From Dichetophora obliterata (lineage: Eukaryota; Arthropoda; Insecta; Diptera; Sciomyzidae): DNA of 64,000 nt. The stretch covers positions 130,664,920 through 130,728,919 of the forward strand of contig OY986438.1 in assembly GCA_963920525.1 (NCBI GenBank), written 5' to 3'. Position numbers and translations under genes: made by a program. Positions within the stretch are counted from its first letter, which is position 1; each line of letters starts with the position of its first letter. Under the pieces are notes generated by a model. That model was not told where the DNA came from, did no database searches, and saw nothing but the letters and a program-made list of their open reading frames with translations. Shown here one piece after another: positions 53,590 through 64,000 of this stretch.

Positions 53590-55025
53590 TAATTTTATTT
53601 TGACTTTATTTTATTGGGAGTTATGTCATAATTTTCGTTTCAAAATGAAATAAATCCCAAACGGTGTTTTTTTTTGTTTTGTGAAATAGTTCACCCAGGG
53701 ATTTATTTAATGGGAGTAGTTTCATTAAAGTTATTACATTGTAAGGAATTTTTCACCTAAAAACTGAATAAAAAAATGCCGATATATATTTCTTTAAATC
53801 ATTCTTTTTACGCTACATAGATAACATTAAGCTGCACTCCATTTCAATACATTCTTTAAAAATGCAAATCAAACATCATTTAAAAGCTTTTGAAGTAAGC
53901 CACACATACAATCAAACTTTCTTTTGTTCCCGTTAGCTGAATTTATACGCAAAAAATATTAAATAGGCAGCGGCGGGCAGTGGTTGGAAAAATTAATAAT
54001 CTCAAAAGATATTCCTTGCCAAAATTTGTAGGCAAGCAAATCAAGATGATTTTAAATAAAAGCAGAATTTTTAAAATGTTTTCTTCTTTGTATTCCATTA
54101 CTGTCAACCAAAGGTGGCAGAAAAAAAAGGAAAATGCTACTATAAACAAATATTTGAAAGTAAAAATCACATCAATTTATATTCACACCCATAAAAACAT
54201 TAATAGACAGACGGCATGGCAGTCACAAGCAGGTCAGGGCGTGGCAGCATAGACAGGGCAGAGCGGTGCAAGGCGAACAAACTTTTTGTGAGTAGAAGGA
54301 GAAAATTTGTTAGAATATAAAATATCTTGATTCTTTTCAGGTATCATAATAAATGAGTTGAAATCAAAATGATAAATACGCCCCAAGGTGGCCATTTTAG
54401 TGCGTTTAGAGAGTACGTGTGTTTCTGTATGGTTGTGTGTTTGTTTGTATTTTTCATACAAAAAATTTGTTTATGTATGCATGTATTGGCGCAGATTGAT
54501 GTTTAAGCATATGAAAAATTATGCAAACAAACGTATACAGCGCTCTTCACTACACCCAATAAACACAAAAACGATGTCGAATTCGATTCGAATTCGAAAC
54601 GAATACGAGATATTCGCAATTGGCCATCGCAGACTCGTAATTTATTTGAAACAAGTCCGAAATGGAGAACACAAGAAATCACGAATATATTAAATATAAA
54701 ACTGCATTCAAATAATAGAACAAAAATATATCAGCCAAATATTTCTTCATATACAATTTAATGAAAAAATGTAACTCTTTTTCAAATACAAATAGAAAAA
54801 AATTTTTTTTATTTAAATTAAAAAAACATATTTAATTAAATGCCGCAATAATAAAACAAATAATTTAAAAGAAGAATTTTATACTAAAGGGACCGTAAAA
54901 AAATTTATTTATTAAAAGGATCACATGGAAATAACGTTTAGAATAGTTACGATATTCGAAAAAAGTCCTAAAATCATACTTCAATTGGTATTTAAAAAAA
55001 AAAATTAAATAACATTCTGAAAAAA
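53590..55025. other. Unassigned AT-rich sequence
   Basis: A TTCGAATTCGATTCGAATTC-type palindromic patch lies at 54577-54602. No gene or element boundary recognised. Confidence 0.4.
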
Positions 55026-55029
55026 TGAT

Positions 55030-55850
55030 TTTTATTTGAGCTCAAAAAATTATAATTATTTCGGTCTTAAATTTTTTTCGGCAAATTTAACTGTTATTTT
55101 TCAATATTTATTTTCATTAAAAAATAAAAATCAGTTTCGGACTTTTATTTTTGCAGTCCTTTTTTTGTAATTTCTGAAATATCGTACTTAAATTATTTTT
55201 TTTTTAAATTTGTGTAAATTATGCTGCGTAATTTCCTCCATACAGCTGTTTTTTCCGAAAACCTCTAAAAAGTCTTTGTACAGAATATGAATATTAATGT
55301 GCAGACAAAGTCTATTTGAATACTGGGACTCAAAAAATAAATTATGTATCCATATTTATATTTAATTTTTTAAGTAATTCGAAGCATTTTGTTTCAAAGA
55401 TCGTTCTCTGCATTTAAATTGGTCTTAAGTGACCTGAGATCAAATTTATCGGCAGATAACTTGGAAAAAAATGCTTGTAAAAATAAGTAAAAAATAACTA
55501 ATAAAAAAATGTTTTTTTTTTTTTCTATAAAAAAGTGTCTTTTGATTATTGCTTGTCAACCGCAAAACTGTCGTTTTTACAGAGGTTTTCGGAAAAACAA
55601 TTATATAGAGGAAACTATACGACATAAATAGCACAAATTTAAAAAAAAAATCATTGAACTACGATATATCAGAAGTAACACAAACTGATTTTTATATCGA
55701 ACAGAAAAAATAAAAAATAAATTTTTAAAAGACTGAAAAAATAAAAGTCCAAAACTGATTTTTAATTTTGACTAAAAAATGAAAGTTGAAAAATAACAGT
55801 TAAATTAACCGAAAAAAATTATATTAAATTAAATTTTTGCCTTGAAGTAA
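55030..55850. repeat. Long inverted repeat (foldback-like)
   Basis: The left arm (about 55070-55275) and right arm (about 55565-55815) are inverted copies with many differences. They share CCGAAAACCTCT/AGAGGTTTTCGG, 'ataaaaatcagtttcggact' and 'tttaactgttatttttcaat'. The centre is near 55430. Old foldback-type element; termini not determined. Confidence 0.5.
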
Positions 55851-55854
55851 AAAA

Positions 55855-56305
55855 ACACTTTCTAAGAATTAAATTTTACTTTTTTTTTCTTTAAGAAAAG
55901 TGTTAGAAAAAAGTCGAAGGCCTTTTTTTAGAAAAAGTCGAAAAATAAAAATTTAAAATTAACTTTTTCGAAATCCCTTATAACAGTTAGGGTATCTGTA
56001 AAAAAACAATAAATTTATGAAAAAAGGTTTTCATAGTAAAACCCACACGAGATCCCGAATTCTCTCACCATCGCGGACTCGATCGGATATTAATTTATAG
56101 ATATTTTTTTCTTCAAACAATTGAACTATTGGTACATTGCCGCTGCTATTCCAAAAGCGAAAGTTTCTGAAGGTTTTGAAGCAAGAAAAAAATATTCAGA
56201 TTCGGTTTAATTGGAATTGTTCCACTACATTAGAACATTTTTTGAAACTCAAATTTGTAGTTGCTTATAGGAATTAAAAAGAAAATATTCAAAATTTAAC
56301 TAAAC
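55855..56305. other. Unassigned AT-rich sequence
   Basis: No recognisable feature. Confidence 0.4.
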
Positions 56306-56309
56306 GGTG

Positions 56310-59155
56310 AAATAGGCATTTGATATAGTGGAGGTTGTAGACCTGGTTAAACATAAGATAACTGCATACTCTATTTTGTTGAGTGCACCTTTAAATTTTG
56401 ATATATATCCAAAAACCCAATTTTTGTTAGGTGCGTGTGAGTTTAAGAGGGACATAAAGTAAGATTTTTAGAACATTTTTTTTATGCTTTCTCAAAGTAG
56501 AATACTTCAAAAGAGTTCTCGAAAAATTTCAGACTAATCGGTTTATTAATATGGAGATAAATAACCTTAAAAAGTGGTTTTTTGTCTGCACATCGTAGTA
56601 AAAACTTAAAATGCGTTTTTCTCAAAACCATGCTTTCGAATACGGTGACCAGTGTAACTTTGGAATATCTTTAACGATCAGTTTGCAATTCTTCTCACTT
56701 ATTCTATACACAGTAAGAAATTTGACAGTAAATTTTATCTTTTTTATAACATTTGTGGGGTATAAACTTTTTTATTTCAAATAATTTATAAATTTTATAC
56801 CATTCAATATTATAAAAATAATAAAACAATTATAATTTAAAAATTTGTTATGGATATCATGTGTAAATCAAAATATATTCTGGTTCGAAAGAAAAAAATT
56901 CACCGAAATCGGAAAATTTTAAAAATAAAGTTGTTTCGATTGGTCAGACGAGAAAAATGGTCTGGAAAAATTTATAAGATTTGATGGTATAACTTTTTGA
57001 ACATTTTTTGTTTGGATTTATATGTATACAATATAGTATAAAATTTATGCTCATATTTTTTACTGGGTACATAAGTGTCCCCCGGACTGTTATTTTTGTT
57101 TGAATCCCTCGCAGAATTGCAGTATCTCTTTAATTAATCCAATATTTTGTTCATACAAAATTTATATATTTTCTTCCAATATATTTCATGTAAAACCATA
57201 AGGGGTATTCTCTATGTCTAGGATATGACCGTTGCACCGTGCCAGAATAGGAAATATACAATTTGTGCACCGTCGCAATAACAAAATGCAAGTAAAAACC
57301 TGTACAATATTTCGTATGTATGCTATGAAGCATAGTTTATGAAATGCAACCAGTGACGTGATTTGGTGGGATTTCGCCCTTTTTGTGAGATTTTTAAACC
57401 ATAAAGGGCGAGAGGACATTTGAGCTTTTTGGCCGGATTTTTTACTGTGTCAAAATTTTGAAAGATTAAAATCCTTTTAAAGAATTTATTGGCATCACTT
57501 CACCTGTACAATTGCCGATTTAATTTTTTGTTTCGTTAAGTTTTTGATGTAATTAAAAAAATTCTCAATAAATTTGAATGAAATTGATTTGATTCCAGAT
57601 TTTTACCCCATTTAAGATTCGAACTTTATTTAGCTTCATCATAATTCAGCTTGAACAAATAAAATATTATTATACGTTTACTAAGGTGACTTACAATAAA
57701 AAAATTTCATTTGTCCCACCTAAAAATGAAACATGCCCTTTTTTATGTTATTTCCAAAATATTTTGGATTTTACGATAACCGATAACCAAAAACCTTTTT
57801 GAAAAAACCTAAAAACAACATGTTTTTCATGAATATATTGCCTGGTGTAACAGTTGAAAAAACATAAGATATCAGAAAATAAAGGCCGGAAAATGCTTTC
57901 ACATATACACATATTTTTTATATATTTTTTATTTGATTTCCATACAAAAGCTTTGAAAATTTAAATAGCATCATTACTTTTATTTTTTTTAGTAGGTGTT
58001 TATTTTACAATTAATATTGTAGCTTTCATATGTAACAATTTAAGGAATTCTGACCAGGAAACAATGCAATCACTCAAAACCTTTCCAACAATATTTTGAA
58101 AGTGAGGATCGCTTTAGAAATATAGTAATTAAGTTAATTGATTTTTAATAAAAATATTAAAAAAAAAAACCAAAAAAATTGATGAAAAACAGCAGTATCT
58201 TTAATACGATTGCAAAAATTTTAAGTTGTTTGATACAGATTGGAAGAGCTTTTTCCGGCCTCTAACTTCTGATAGTTTATTTTTTTTACAACTATTACAG
58301 CATCGAATATATTGACGAAAACATAATTTTTGTAGGTTTTTGCAAAAAATATTAACTCACTGACGGCTTTCGTTACATCCAAAATATTTTGGAAATAATT
58401 TTAAAATAGATCAGTGTTCATTTTTAGAGGAGTATAAATGGAAATTTTTCTCGCCTTACAAGTCGAGGCACCTCAGTATAACCGTTGTAGTGCTTATAAC
58501 AACATACAATGCAATAATCATACGTATAAAGAAACAAAAATTATTTGTTTTGCTTATTTTGACATTAAAATTGAAGGGATTTTTTGCTGGATTTCAGAAT
58601 ATTTCGGAAGGGATAAATTGAGTAAAAAAGGGATTTTTACACATGGATTTGGAATTTTTAGCAAAATGAAAATTACATCACTGTGAGCAGAAAACATAAT
58701 GTGAAATTAGCGTAAAGTGCAGCTCATTACAGAGATCTTTGAACTGCTGATTTTACTGTACTACGCTTGTTCAATAGGGCACTCTCGATCCATTGGATAT
58801 TTTTGTTTAGGATTATTACAATCCGCGCTCTCATGCAATTAGGCTAGACATAGAGAATACCCTATTATATTTCATGTATATTTTTTTTTATTAATTGCTT
58901 TAATGTTGTAACTTGTAACTTTTCCAATTCTTTAGATACAAGAAATTTTTATAAACCGTAAAGAAGGTCGGATATTTATCATTTAGAAACAACCTATTAA
59001 AAAACAGCAGAATTATGTGAATCAATTCACACGCACCTCACAACAATCGATAAATTGGATAGATATCCAAAGTTGAAGGTGTACTCAAGAACCAATTTTT
59101 GTAAATTTTTGTTTCACCAGTTCTACAACCTCCACTATATCTTATGCAAAGTTTT
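56310..59155. repeat. Nested, roughly concentric inverted repeats
   Basis: An outer pair, about 56315-56450 and 59010-59150, shares GATATAGTGGAGGTTGTAGA and 'aggtgcgtgtgagtt'. A middle pair, 57186-57225 and 58843-58880, shares GGGTATTCTCTATGTCTAG. An inner element (57351-58683) fills the centre. The left side is ~650 bases longer, possibly from an insertion around 56450-57085, whose ends (GAGGGACATAAAGTA and an inverse GGGGGACACTTATGTA) look inverted. Confidence 0.5.
57351..58683. mobile_element. Old foldback element with CAGTGAYGTRATTT ends
   Basis: CAGTGACGTGATTT (57351) and AAATTACATCACTG (58683) are inverted with two differences. Arms of about 500 bases on each side share further blocks, for example 'atttccaaaatattttgga' near 57760 and inverted near 58385, and a 'tatcagaa...aggccggaaaa' block at about 57875 and 58260. 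The start resembles hAT ends, but the 8-bp flanks do not match. The 82-residue frame at 58438 has no recognised domain. Confidence 0.55.
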
Positions 59156-59159
59156 TCTG

Positions 59160-59775
59160 CAATGTTACTCTGTGTAATTTGTTTTTTTATTTTGTTTACA
59201 TAAAATTTTAAATAATTTGGGTGTTTACTATAATATAAGAATAAATATTTTATATTTGGCTAATCCAGAAAAAATTACCTTTTATAATATTAACGATTCA
59301 TTAACGACTAGTTTGCTATAAATTTTCGATTAAGTAACGATTCGGTTTTTCTAAAATTATCGAGTTGATAATATTAAGATTTATTTTTAATTTACGATTC
59401 GTTAAGGATTAGTTTTTACGGTTTGATAAAAGGTCGTGATTACTTTCTCTCGATGGCGAATTAGAAAACGAATCGTTAACGAAATTTGTCAACAAACAAA
59501 TTGTCCGAAAATGCGGATTCATTTTAATTCCAAAACAAATTCGATTGGGTTATTGGGACTTACACACAGTTACAAAATTGCTTGCATTTGTCGATCGAAA
59601 TAACCGATTTGTTGGTTTTTTTTTTCTTTAATGAAAGCAACACCTGCCTGGCAGGCAGCTATAATTTGTTGGCATAAATCACGTGAATGCATTGATGGTG
59701 GGCATGGCAGTTGAGCAGGAAGGCAGCCGTAAAGTATGCAGCAAAACAGTGTCTACGCATTGAATTTATAAGCAG
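59160..59775. other. Unassigned AT-rich sequence
   Basis: Contains 'taacgattcgttaacg'-like reiterations at 59285-59480 but no defined element. Confidence 0.4.
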
Positions 59776-59869
59776 TTGATTTGTGCTCTAAAATAAAAAA
59801 ATATTCTGCAGTATTTGATATTATGCTGCCTCAGATATTCAACTGCTTCAACTCGAGAAGAAGCTGTAT

Positions 59870-60010
59870 TCAAGTGTGTGTGCATGTGTGTGTGTGTGAC
59901 GTATACTTGATTGCATGTGTAAAAGAGGATTTCAATGATACGTTTGGCATGTATGGATTTGTGTCTCTATTTGTTTGTATGTCTGTCTGTCTGCCTGTCT
60001 GCCTGTATTT
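59870..60010. repeat. TG and CTGT microsatellites
   Basis: (TG)n at about 59874-59899 and a CTGTCTG/CCTG run at about 59981-60006. The 88-residue frame over this region is a repeat translation. Confidence 0.75.
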
Positions 60011-60353
60011 GGCATTTTCCTTTATGAACGTGTGTTTTTCATTTTAAAAGAGCTGTAATCGTGCGAAAGCGTGAATTGTTGGGCAGCATTTAATGAATAT
60101 GAAATGATGTAAATACGCCTTGAAGCAAACGTAATCAACACTAGGTTGTTGTTGAGATTGTTATGAATATTTCATGCTGACAACCACTTGACATTAGTCC
60201 AAAATGAATGCGTGCTAGTGACTTTATATTAATTGCATTTTTAGTTTTAGCTTTACCAATACTTTTACTAGTTTCTTTCTAGTTAAGTTACTGGTGTTTA
60301 TAACTTGCTTTTACTTAAAATAATAAAAAAAAAAATTAGTTCAAAAAACTAAA

Positions 60354-60688
60354 ACCCGACTACTATGTGACGATACATAGCTTATAGCAAGCAAACGAGG
60401 AAAATGCTTCAAAAGATGCCTCATTTGTCAAATTATGATAAGTAGTTAAGAAGTTAGGGATTTAGTTGACTTTCTGTCGTCTAGAGGGTACCATATTCAA
60501 TTAAATGTTACGTCATATAGCCTTTAACCAGTAAACGATCACAACGCTTCCATCGATACTTCACTTGTCAGATTATGATTAGTAGTTTAGAAAAGAAAGT
60601 GGAACAGAAAAACATAAGTACATACATACATATAAGTACATACCGGCTAAACACATGCAGCGCTCCTTTTGCTTCGCCGTAGTCGGGT
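60354..60688. mobile_element. Small TIR element with ACCCGACTAC ends
   Basis: ACCCGACTAC (60354) and GTAGTCGGGT (60688) are perfect 10-base inverted repeats. Inside, two ~80-base direct repeats ('catagcttatagcaagcaaacg...cttgtcaaattatga' and a related copy) lie at about 60375 and 60515. The right subterminal part is GC-richer. Flanks are A-rich on both sides, so the duplication is ambiguous. Superfamily not assigned. Confidence 0.6.
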
Positions 60689-60689
60689 A

Positions 60690-62025
60690 AAAGGTAAGCA
60701 TTAATTCAAAATTAATAAAATGTTCACTTTTGTTAACAATTACTGACAAGCTTCAATTTTACAAGGAATTGTAAATAAAGTTTGTTAAATATTTTTTTTA
60801 TGTCTCTAAATACTGCCGTCGTTAGGAAGAGTGCGGCATCTACATATTTCAATATTTTAAGATAAACAAGTTACAGTCATTTATCAAAAATTCTCTGATT
60901 AGGATTTGGATGGTTATAAATATTTGGTTAAAATCTTGTTTGCTTTCACAAAAAAAAAAAAAAAGGGGAAAACGCAGTATCTGCCTGTAGATACATCTTT
61001 TTTATGTCTATTTGTATATATACTGCGTTTTTTCCTGAATGATTGCTTTAATTTGTGTAGATATGACATTTCACGTTAAAATATTAAGCTACTGAGCAAA
61101 AAATTTGCAATATTATTTTATTTTCTTGAAGATGGAAGGTAGATGATTAAGAAAAAATAATAAAACTAATTTTGATTTTTATGCTAGATGCCGCACTCTT
61201 CCTTATGACGGCAGAATAGGTGAATATTTTTTATTGTTTTTCGTACTTGCAGAGCATAACAGAGAGTATTTTTTAAAAAATGTGTTAACAATTTTAATTT
61301 TTTTTCAAGGTAAAAATAATAAGAGGTAAAAAAGTAATATTTTCCATAAATACTGATTTGCCTAGGATGTGTCAATTCTAACAAATGTCTTTTCTAAAAA
61401 ATGTCCATTCTAACATATGTCTATTCCTACAAATGAAGTTTTTAACAGTAAACTATGTTTTTCTTATTTTAAAAATTAACAATTTAGTTTTCATAAATTG
61501 TGCTGTAAGGAAAAATATTTATTTCAAATTTATTTTCTTTGGTCATTAAAAGATTTATATAATTTTAATTGAAGTAAAATTAAGCCGAATCTTGCATTTA
61601 AGTAAATTTTTACAAAGAATATTTACATATTATTCAGCCCTCAACGACTTATTTAGACGAAACTAACTTAACCATAAGCGAAGGGGTAGCTAAGCTTGAG
61701 AATTTTAAAAACTTGGAGTTTACTTGCATTGTATTAAAAAAATTAGAGATAGCAAGAAACCAAAATTTACAGTTTCTTAACCAAAAAAAATTTCTTTATA
61801 AAGGTGTTTGAAAGTAAATCATAAATTAATACTTCTTTATATTAATATTAATACAACCAAAAATAGTTCCGTTTTGTTTAAAAAATATATTCTAAACTAC
61901 AATATTTGCCAAAGTCACGGAAAACTAAGCCACGAAGAATTTTTTTACATCATAAGCTAGGTTTTATTTGGAAAGAACACATCTTATAGTAAGTTTTAAA
62001 CTCATAATCGTTTAAATCCTGCAGC
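60690..62025. other. Unassigned AT-rich sequence
   Basis: No gene or element boundary recognised; many A/T runs. Confidence 0.45.
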
Positions 62026-62029
62026 TATT

Positions 62030-63080
62030 GACAGCAGACGATCTTGTGAATTTTGGTGAAAACGGAAAAAGTTAATTTCGTGTGCCCATCAAGCATTATT
62101 TTTTGCGCAAAAAAAAAACCATCAGCCAAACCAAGGAAAGGCTTGATAAATAAAAATGATGCCAAACGTTCTGGACGCTCAAATGAGGTTACCACACCAG
62201 AAATATTCACTAAATTCACGATATCGTGTTGGCCGATCGCAGAGTTAAAGTGCATGAGATTGTTGAGGACGTAGGCATCTCAAACGAACGGGTATGCAAC
62301 ATTTTGCGAAATTATTTGGATATGAAAAAATAATAAGCAACATGAGTGCCGCGTTTACCCACTCTCGACCATAAACGCGATCGTGTGACTGATTCAAAGG
62401 CGTGTTTAGCAATGCTGAACAAAGATAAGAAGGATATTTTCCGTCGATTAGTAACCGTGGACAAAACATGGATTCATCACTACATACCAGAGACAAAGAA
62501 ACAATCGAAATAGTGGACTTCACCGACCGGACGTGCTCCGAATAAAGCAGCGACGGTGCTATCGGCCAGAAAGGTTATGGGGATAGTATTTTGGGATAAA
62601 CGGGGTATAATCTACATCGATTACCTTTCTCCGAAAGGAACGATCAATTACGAGTACTATGCAGCTGAAATGGACCGTTTTAACGACGCTTTCAAAGAGA
62701 AACGTCCCCATTTGGCGAGGAAAAAGTGGTCTTGCATCAAGGCAAAACGCGCGTTCACACATGCCCAGCTCCCATGGTAAAATTCCATGAATTTAAGAAC
62801 GAATTGTTTCCTGATCTGGCATATTCTCCAGATTTGGCCCCATCCCACTTTTTTCTGTTTTCAAACCTGAAGAAATGGGTCGGCAGAAAAAGATTCACCA
62901 TCAGAGAGGAGCTTATCACTGAATAAAAGGCCTATTTTGAGGACCTTCCATCAGAGAGGAGCTTATCACTGAATAAGAGGCCTATTTTGAAGACCTTCCA
63001 AAAACGTATTTTTCGGATGGGATAAAAAGAATTGGAGGAACGTGGGACAAAGTTTACCTATCGAGCTAAATGGAGACTAT
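62030..63080 (+). pseudogene. Mariner transposase, heavily decayed
   Basis: Plus-strand fragments reconstruct the order of a mariner transposase. NDAKRSGRSNEVTTPE and then RVKVHEIVEDVGISNERVCN form the N-terminal DNA-binding part. RRLVTVDKTWIHHY carries the first aspartate (about 62458), followed by PNKAATVLSARKVMGIVFWD. HQGKTRVHTC stands where the family has an aspartate (here glycine), and YSPDLAPSHFFLF has histidine in place of the third aspartate. Several stops and frameshifts and a ~55-base tandem duplication (62887-62995) are present. Catalytic residues two and three are lost, so it cannot work. Clear terminal inverted repeats were not found. Confidence 0.8.
62887..62998 (+). repeat. 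~55-bp tandem duplication in the mariner
   Basis: A segment starting ACCATCAGAGAGGAGCTTAT and containing 'ggcctattttgaggacctt' occurs twice in a row with a few differences, near the transposase C-terminus. Confidence 0.8.
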
Positions 63081-63084
63081 ATTG

Positions 63085-63265
63085 AGAAACAAAACGTTTT
63101 TTGCCGTAAAAATCATTCCATGTTTAATTTTTCACGGAAATTAATAATAAATTTTCCTCGTATCAGACGGTTTTGATAAAAAAAAAAAAAAAAATTTGAT
63201 TTTTTTCAAATGGTTACTTTCCGCAACTGTACAAAAATAGGTGTGGTCGCGCTATATACGCCCAC
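63085..63265. other. Unassigned sequence
   Basis: A/T runs (63178-63194) and no recognisable feature. Confidence 0.4.
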
Positions 63266-63269
63266 TTTT

Positions 63270-63777
63270 TTGAAATCATGCTAATTCCGGAGTTGTTCAC
63301 TACAAGTGACACAGCTGATCTCAGAAATCGATGGAAATTCTGTTTATCCGACGGTTTTGATCGTATAATACTAAAATTTTGTACTTTAGTTCATATATTT
63401 ACTCTCAACAGCAAAAAATGGGCGTTTTTGCACTATATCTGCGTAAACTTTTCAGAAACAGTTGTAGTTCCTGAGATGATCACGATTTGATAGTAAAACT
63501 TGATATATAGATGCTATTGGTCCAAGTGACGGTCCCTATGTATATATAAGTGTTGTCACTCATACTTTTACCGCCCACAAATCAGTAAAACTGCTATATA
63601 TCGGACGGTTCTTTCCGTATAATATTAAAATTTTGTAATTTAGTTCATATGGATACTAAACACATAACAAGGATGGTTTTTGTATTGGATTAGGGGCGTG
63701 GCACCTCCCGAACAACTAAAATTTTCGATATCGTTGTACAAGGAGGCGTGGCAGAAGCGCACCGGGTTCTAGCTAGT
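63270..63777 (+). repeat. Degenerate repeats related to those at 4000-6412
   Basis: Two direct copies about 270 bases apart (around 63325-63400 and 63585-63660) share 'cgtataatactaaaattttgta' and 'tttagttcatatg'. They are followed by a 'ggggcgtggcacctcc...cgatatcg' block like 4100-4140. It ends 'accgggttctAGCTAGTTATA', the same end block as 6403-6416. CTAG before T again resembles a Helitron end. Confidence 0.5.
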
Positions 63778-64000
63778 TATAGCTATACTGTCGTCCTAAG
63801 AAAGAAAGTCACAAACGCCAAAATTCCAAAATTATGATGAGTTTCTGATTTTTGTGTTACGCCAAGATTACCCAGTTGCAAATGACTGAAAAAGTTAAGT
63901 AAAAAGGTCATTCCAGTGTGTTTCTTAGAACGATAAAAAGAAAAAGCTGAATATCTCAAAACTACTCAAATGGAGATATGACTTTATTTCTTTCGAGGGC
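63778..64000. other. Unassigned sequence to window end
   Basis: No recognisable feature. Confidence 0.4.

Noticed and set aside
54577..54602. TTCGAATTCGATTCGAATTC palindromic patch as a regulatory site
   Set aside because: Could be a chance low-complexity run; no neighbouring gene gives it meaning.
59781..60047. 88-residue frame with a hydrophobic tail
   Set aside because: Most of it translates TG and CTGT microsatellites.

Overview
The window is AT-rich, repeat-saturated eukaryotic DNA. It looks like an insect, most likely a higher fly (Diptera). The grounds are a DD41D mariner of the rosa type, jockey/CR1-like LINE fragments, hAT, piggyBac and mariner remnants, tRNA-headed SINEs and very short introns. 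The species call is inference. I see no intact host gene. The only full-length, undamaged open reading frame belongs to an LTR retrotransposon at 32584-37259.

Layout. 1-3600: AT-rich DNA with a possible Helitron-like end and a tRNA-like segment. 3792-6485: a TIR element made of ~141-bp repeats, split by a second, TA-flanked TIR element (4472-6284) that carries a spliced-looking gene fragment. 6455-8801: hAT remnants, a LINE reverse-transcriptase fragment and a MITE. 9384-9716: a very tentative tiny spliced gene. 10884-13390: three more TIR elements, two coding remnants and a 41-bp repeat. 14164-16395: a 2.2-kb foldback element with a perfect 8-bp target duplication. 16930-22080: several MITEs, some with exact target duplications. 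22954-23347: a complete tRNA-headed SINE. 24538-25192: a piggyBac deletion derivative. 25620-28030: a LINE split by a DD41D mariner. 29020-31370: a minus-strand LINE.

31679-32561: a hAT-like TIR element. 32584-37259: the young gypsy-type LTR retrotransposon (identical LTRs, intact 1358-residue Gag-Pol). 37300-40990: a tandem repeat interrupted by a degraded LINE with an 8-bp target duplication. 41905-43160: another LINE tail. 43680-49150: mostly unassigned. 49150-53592: a MITE with arrayed ACGAAT motifs, a CR1-like LINE carrying a local copy-and-invert rearrangement, and a three-level nest (SINE holding MITE holding a tandem tRNA-Met-like unit). 55030-59155: long inverted repeats. 60354-60688: a small TIR element. 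62030-63080: a dead mariner. 63270-63777: repeats of the same style as those at 4000-6400.

The parts do not form a pathway. The window is a stratified deposit of mobile elements, and the nesting gives relative ages: the LTR element is the youngest and the LINE and hAT coding remnants are old. The most unusual signals are the MITEs with dense, strand-balanced short motif arrays, the TIR element with intron-bearing exons, and the foldback element built of 243-bp subrepeats.
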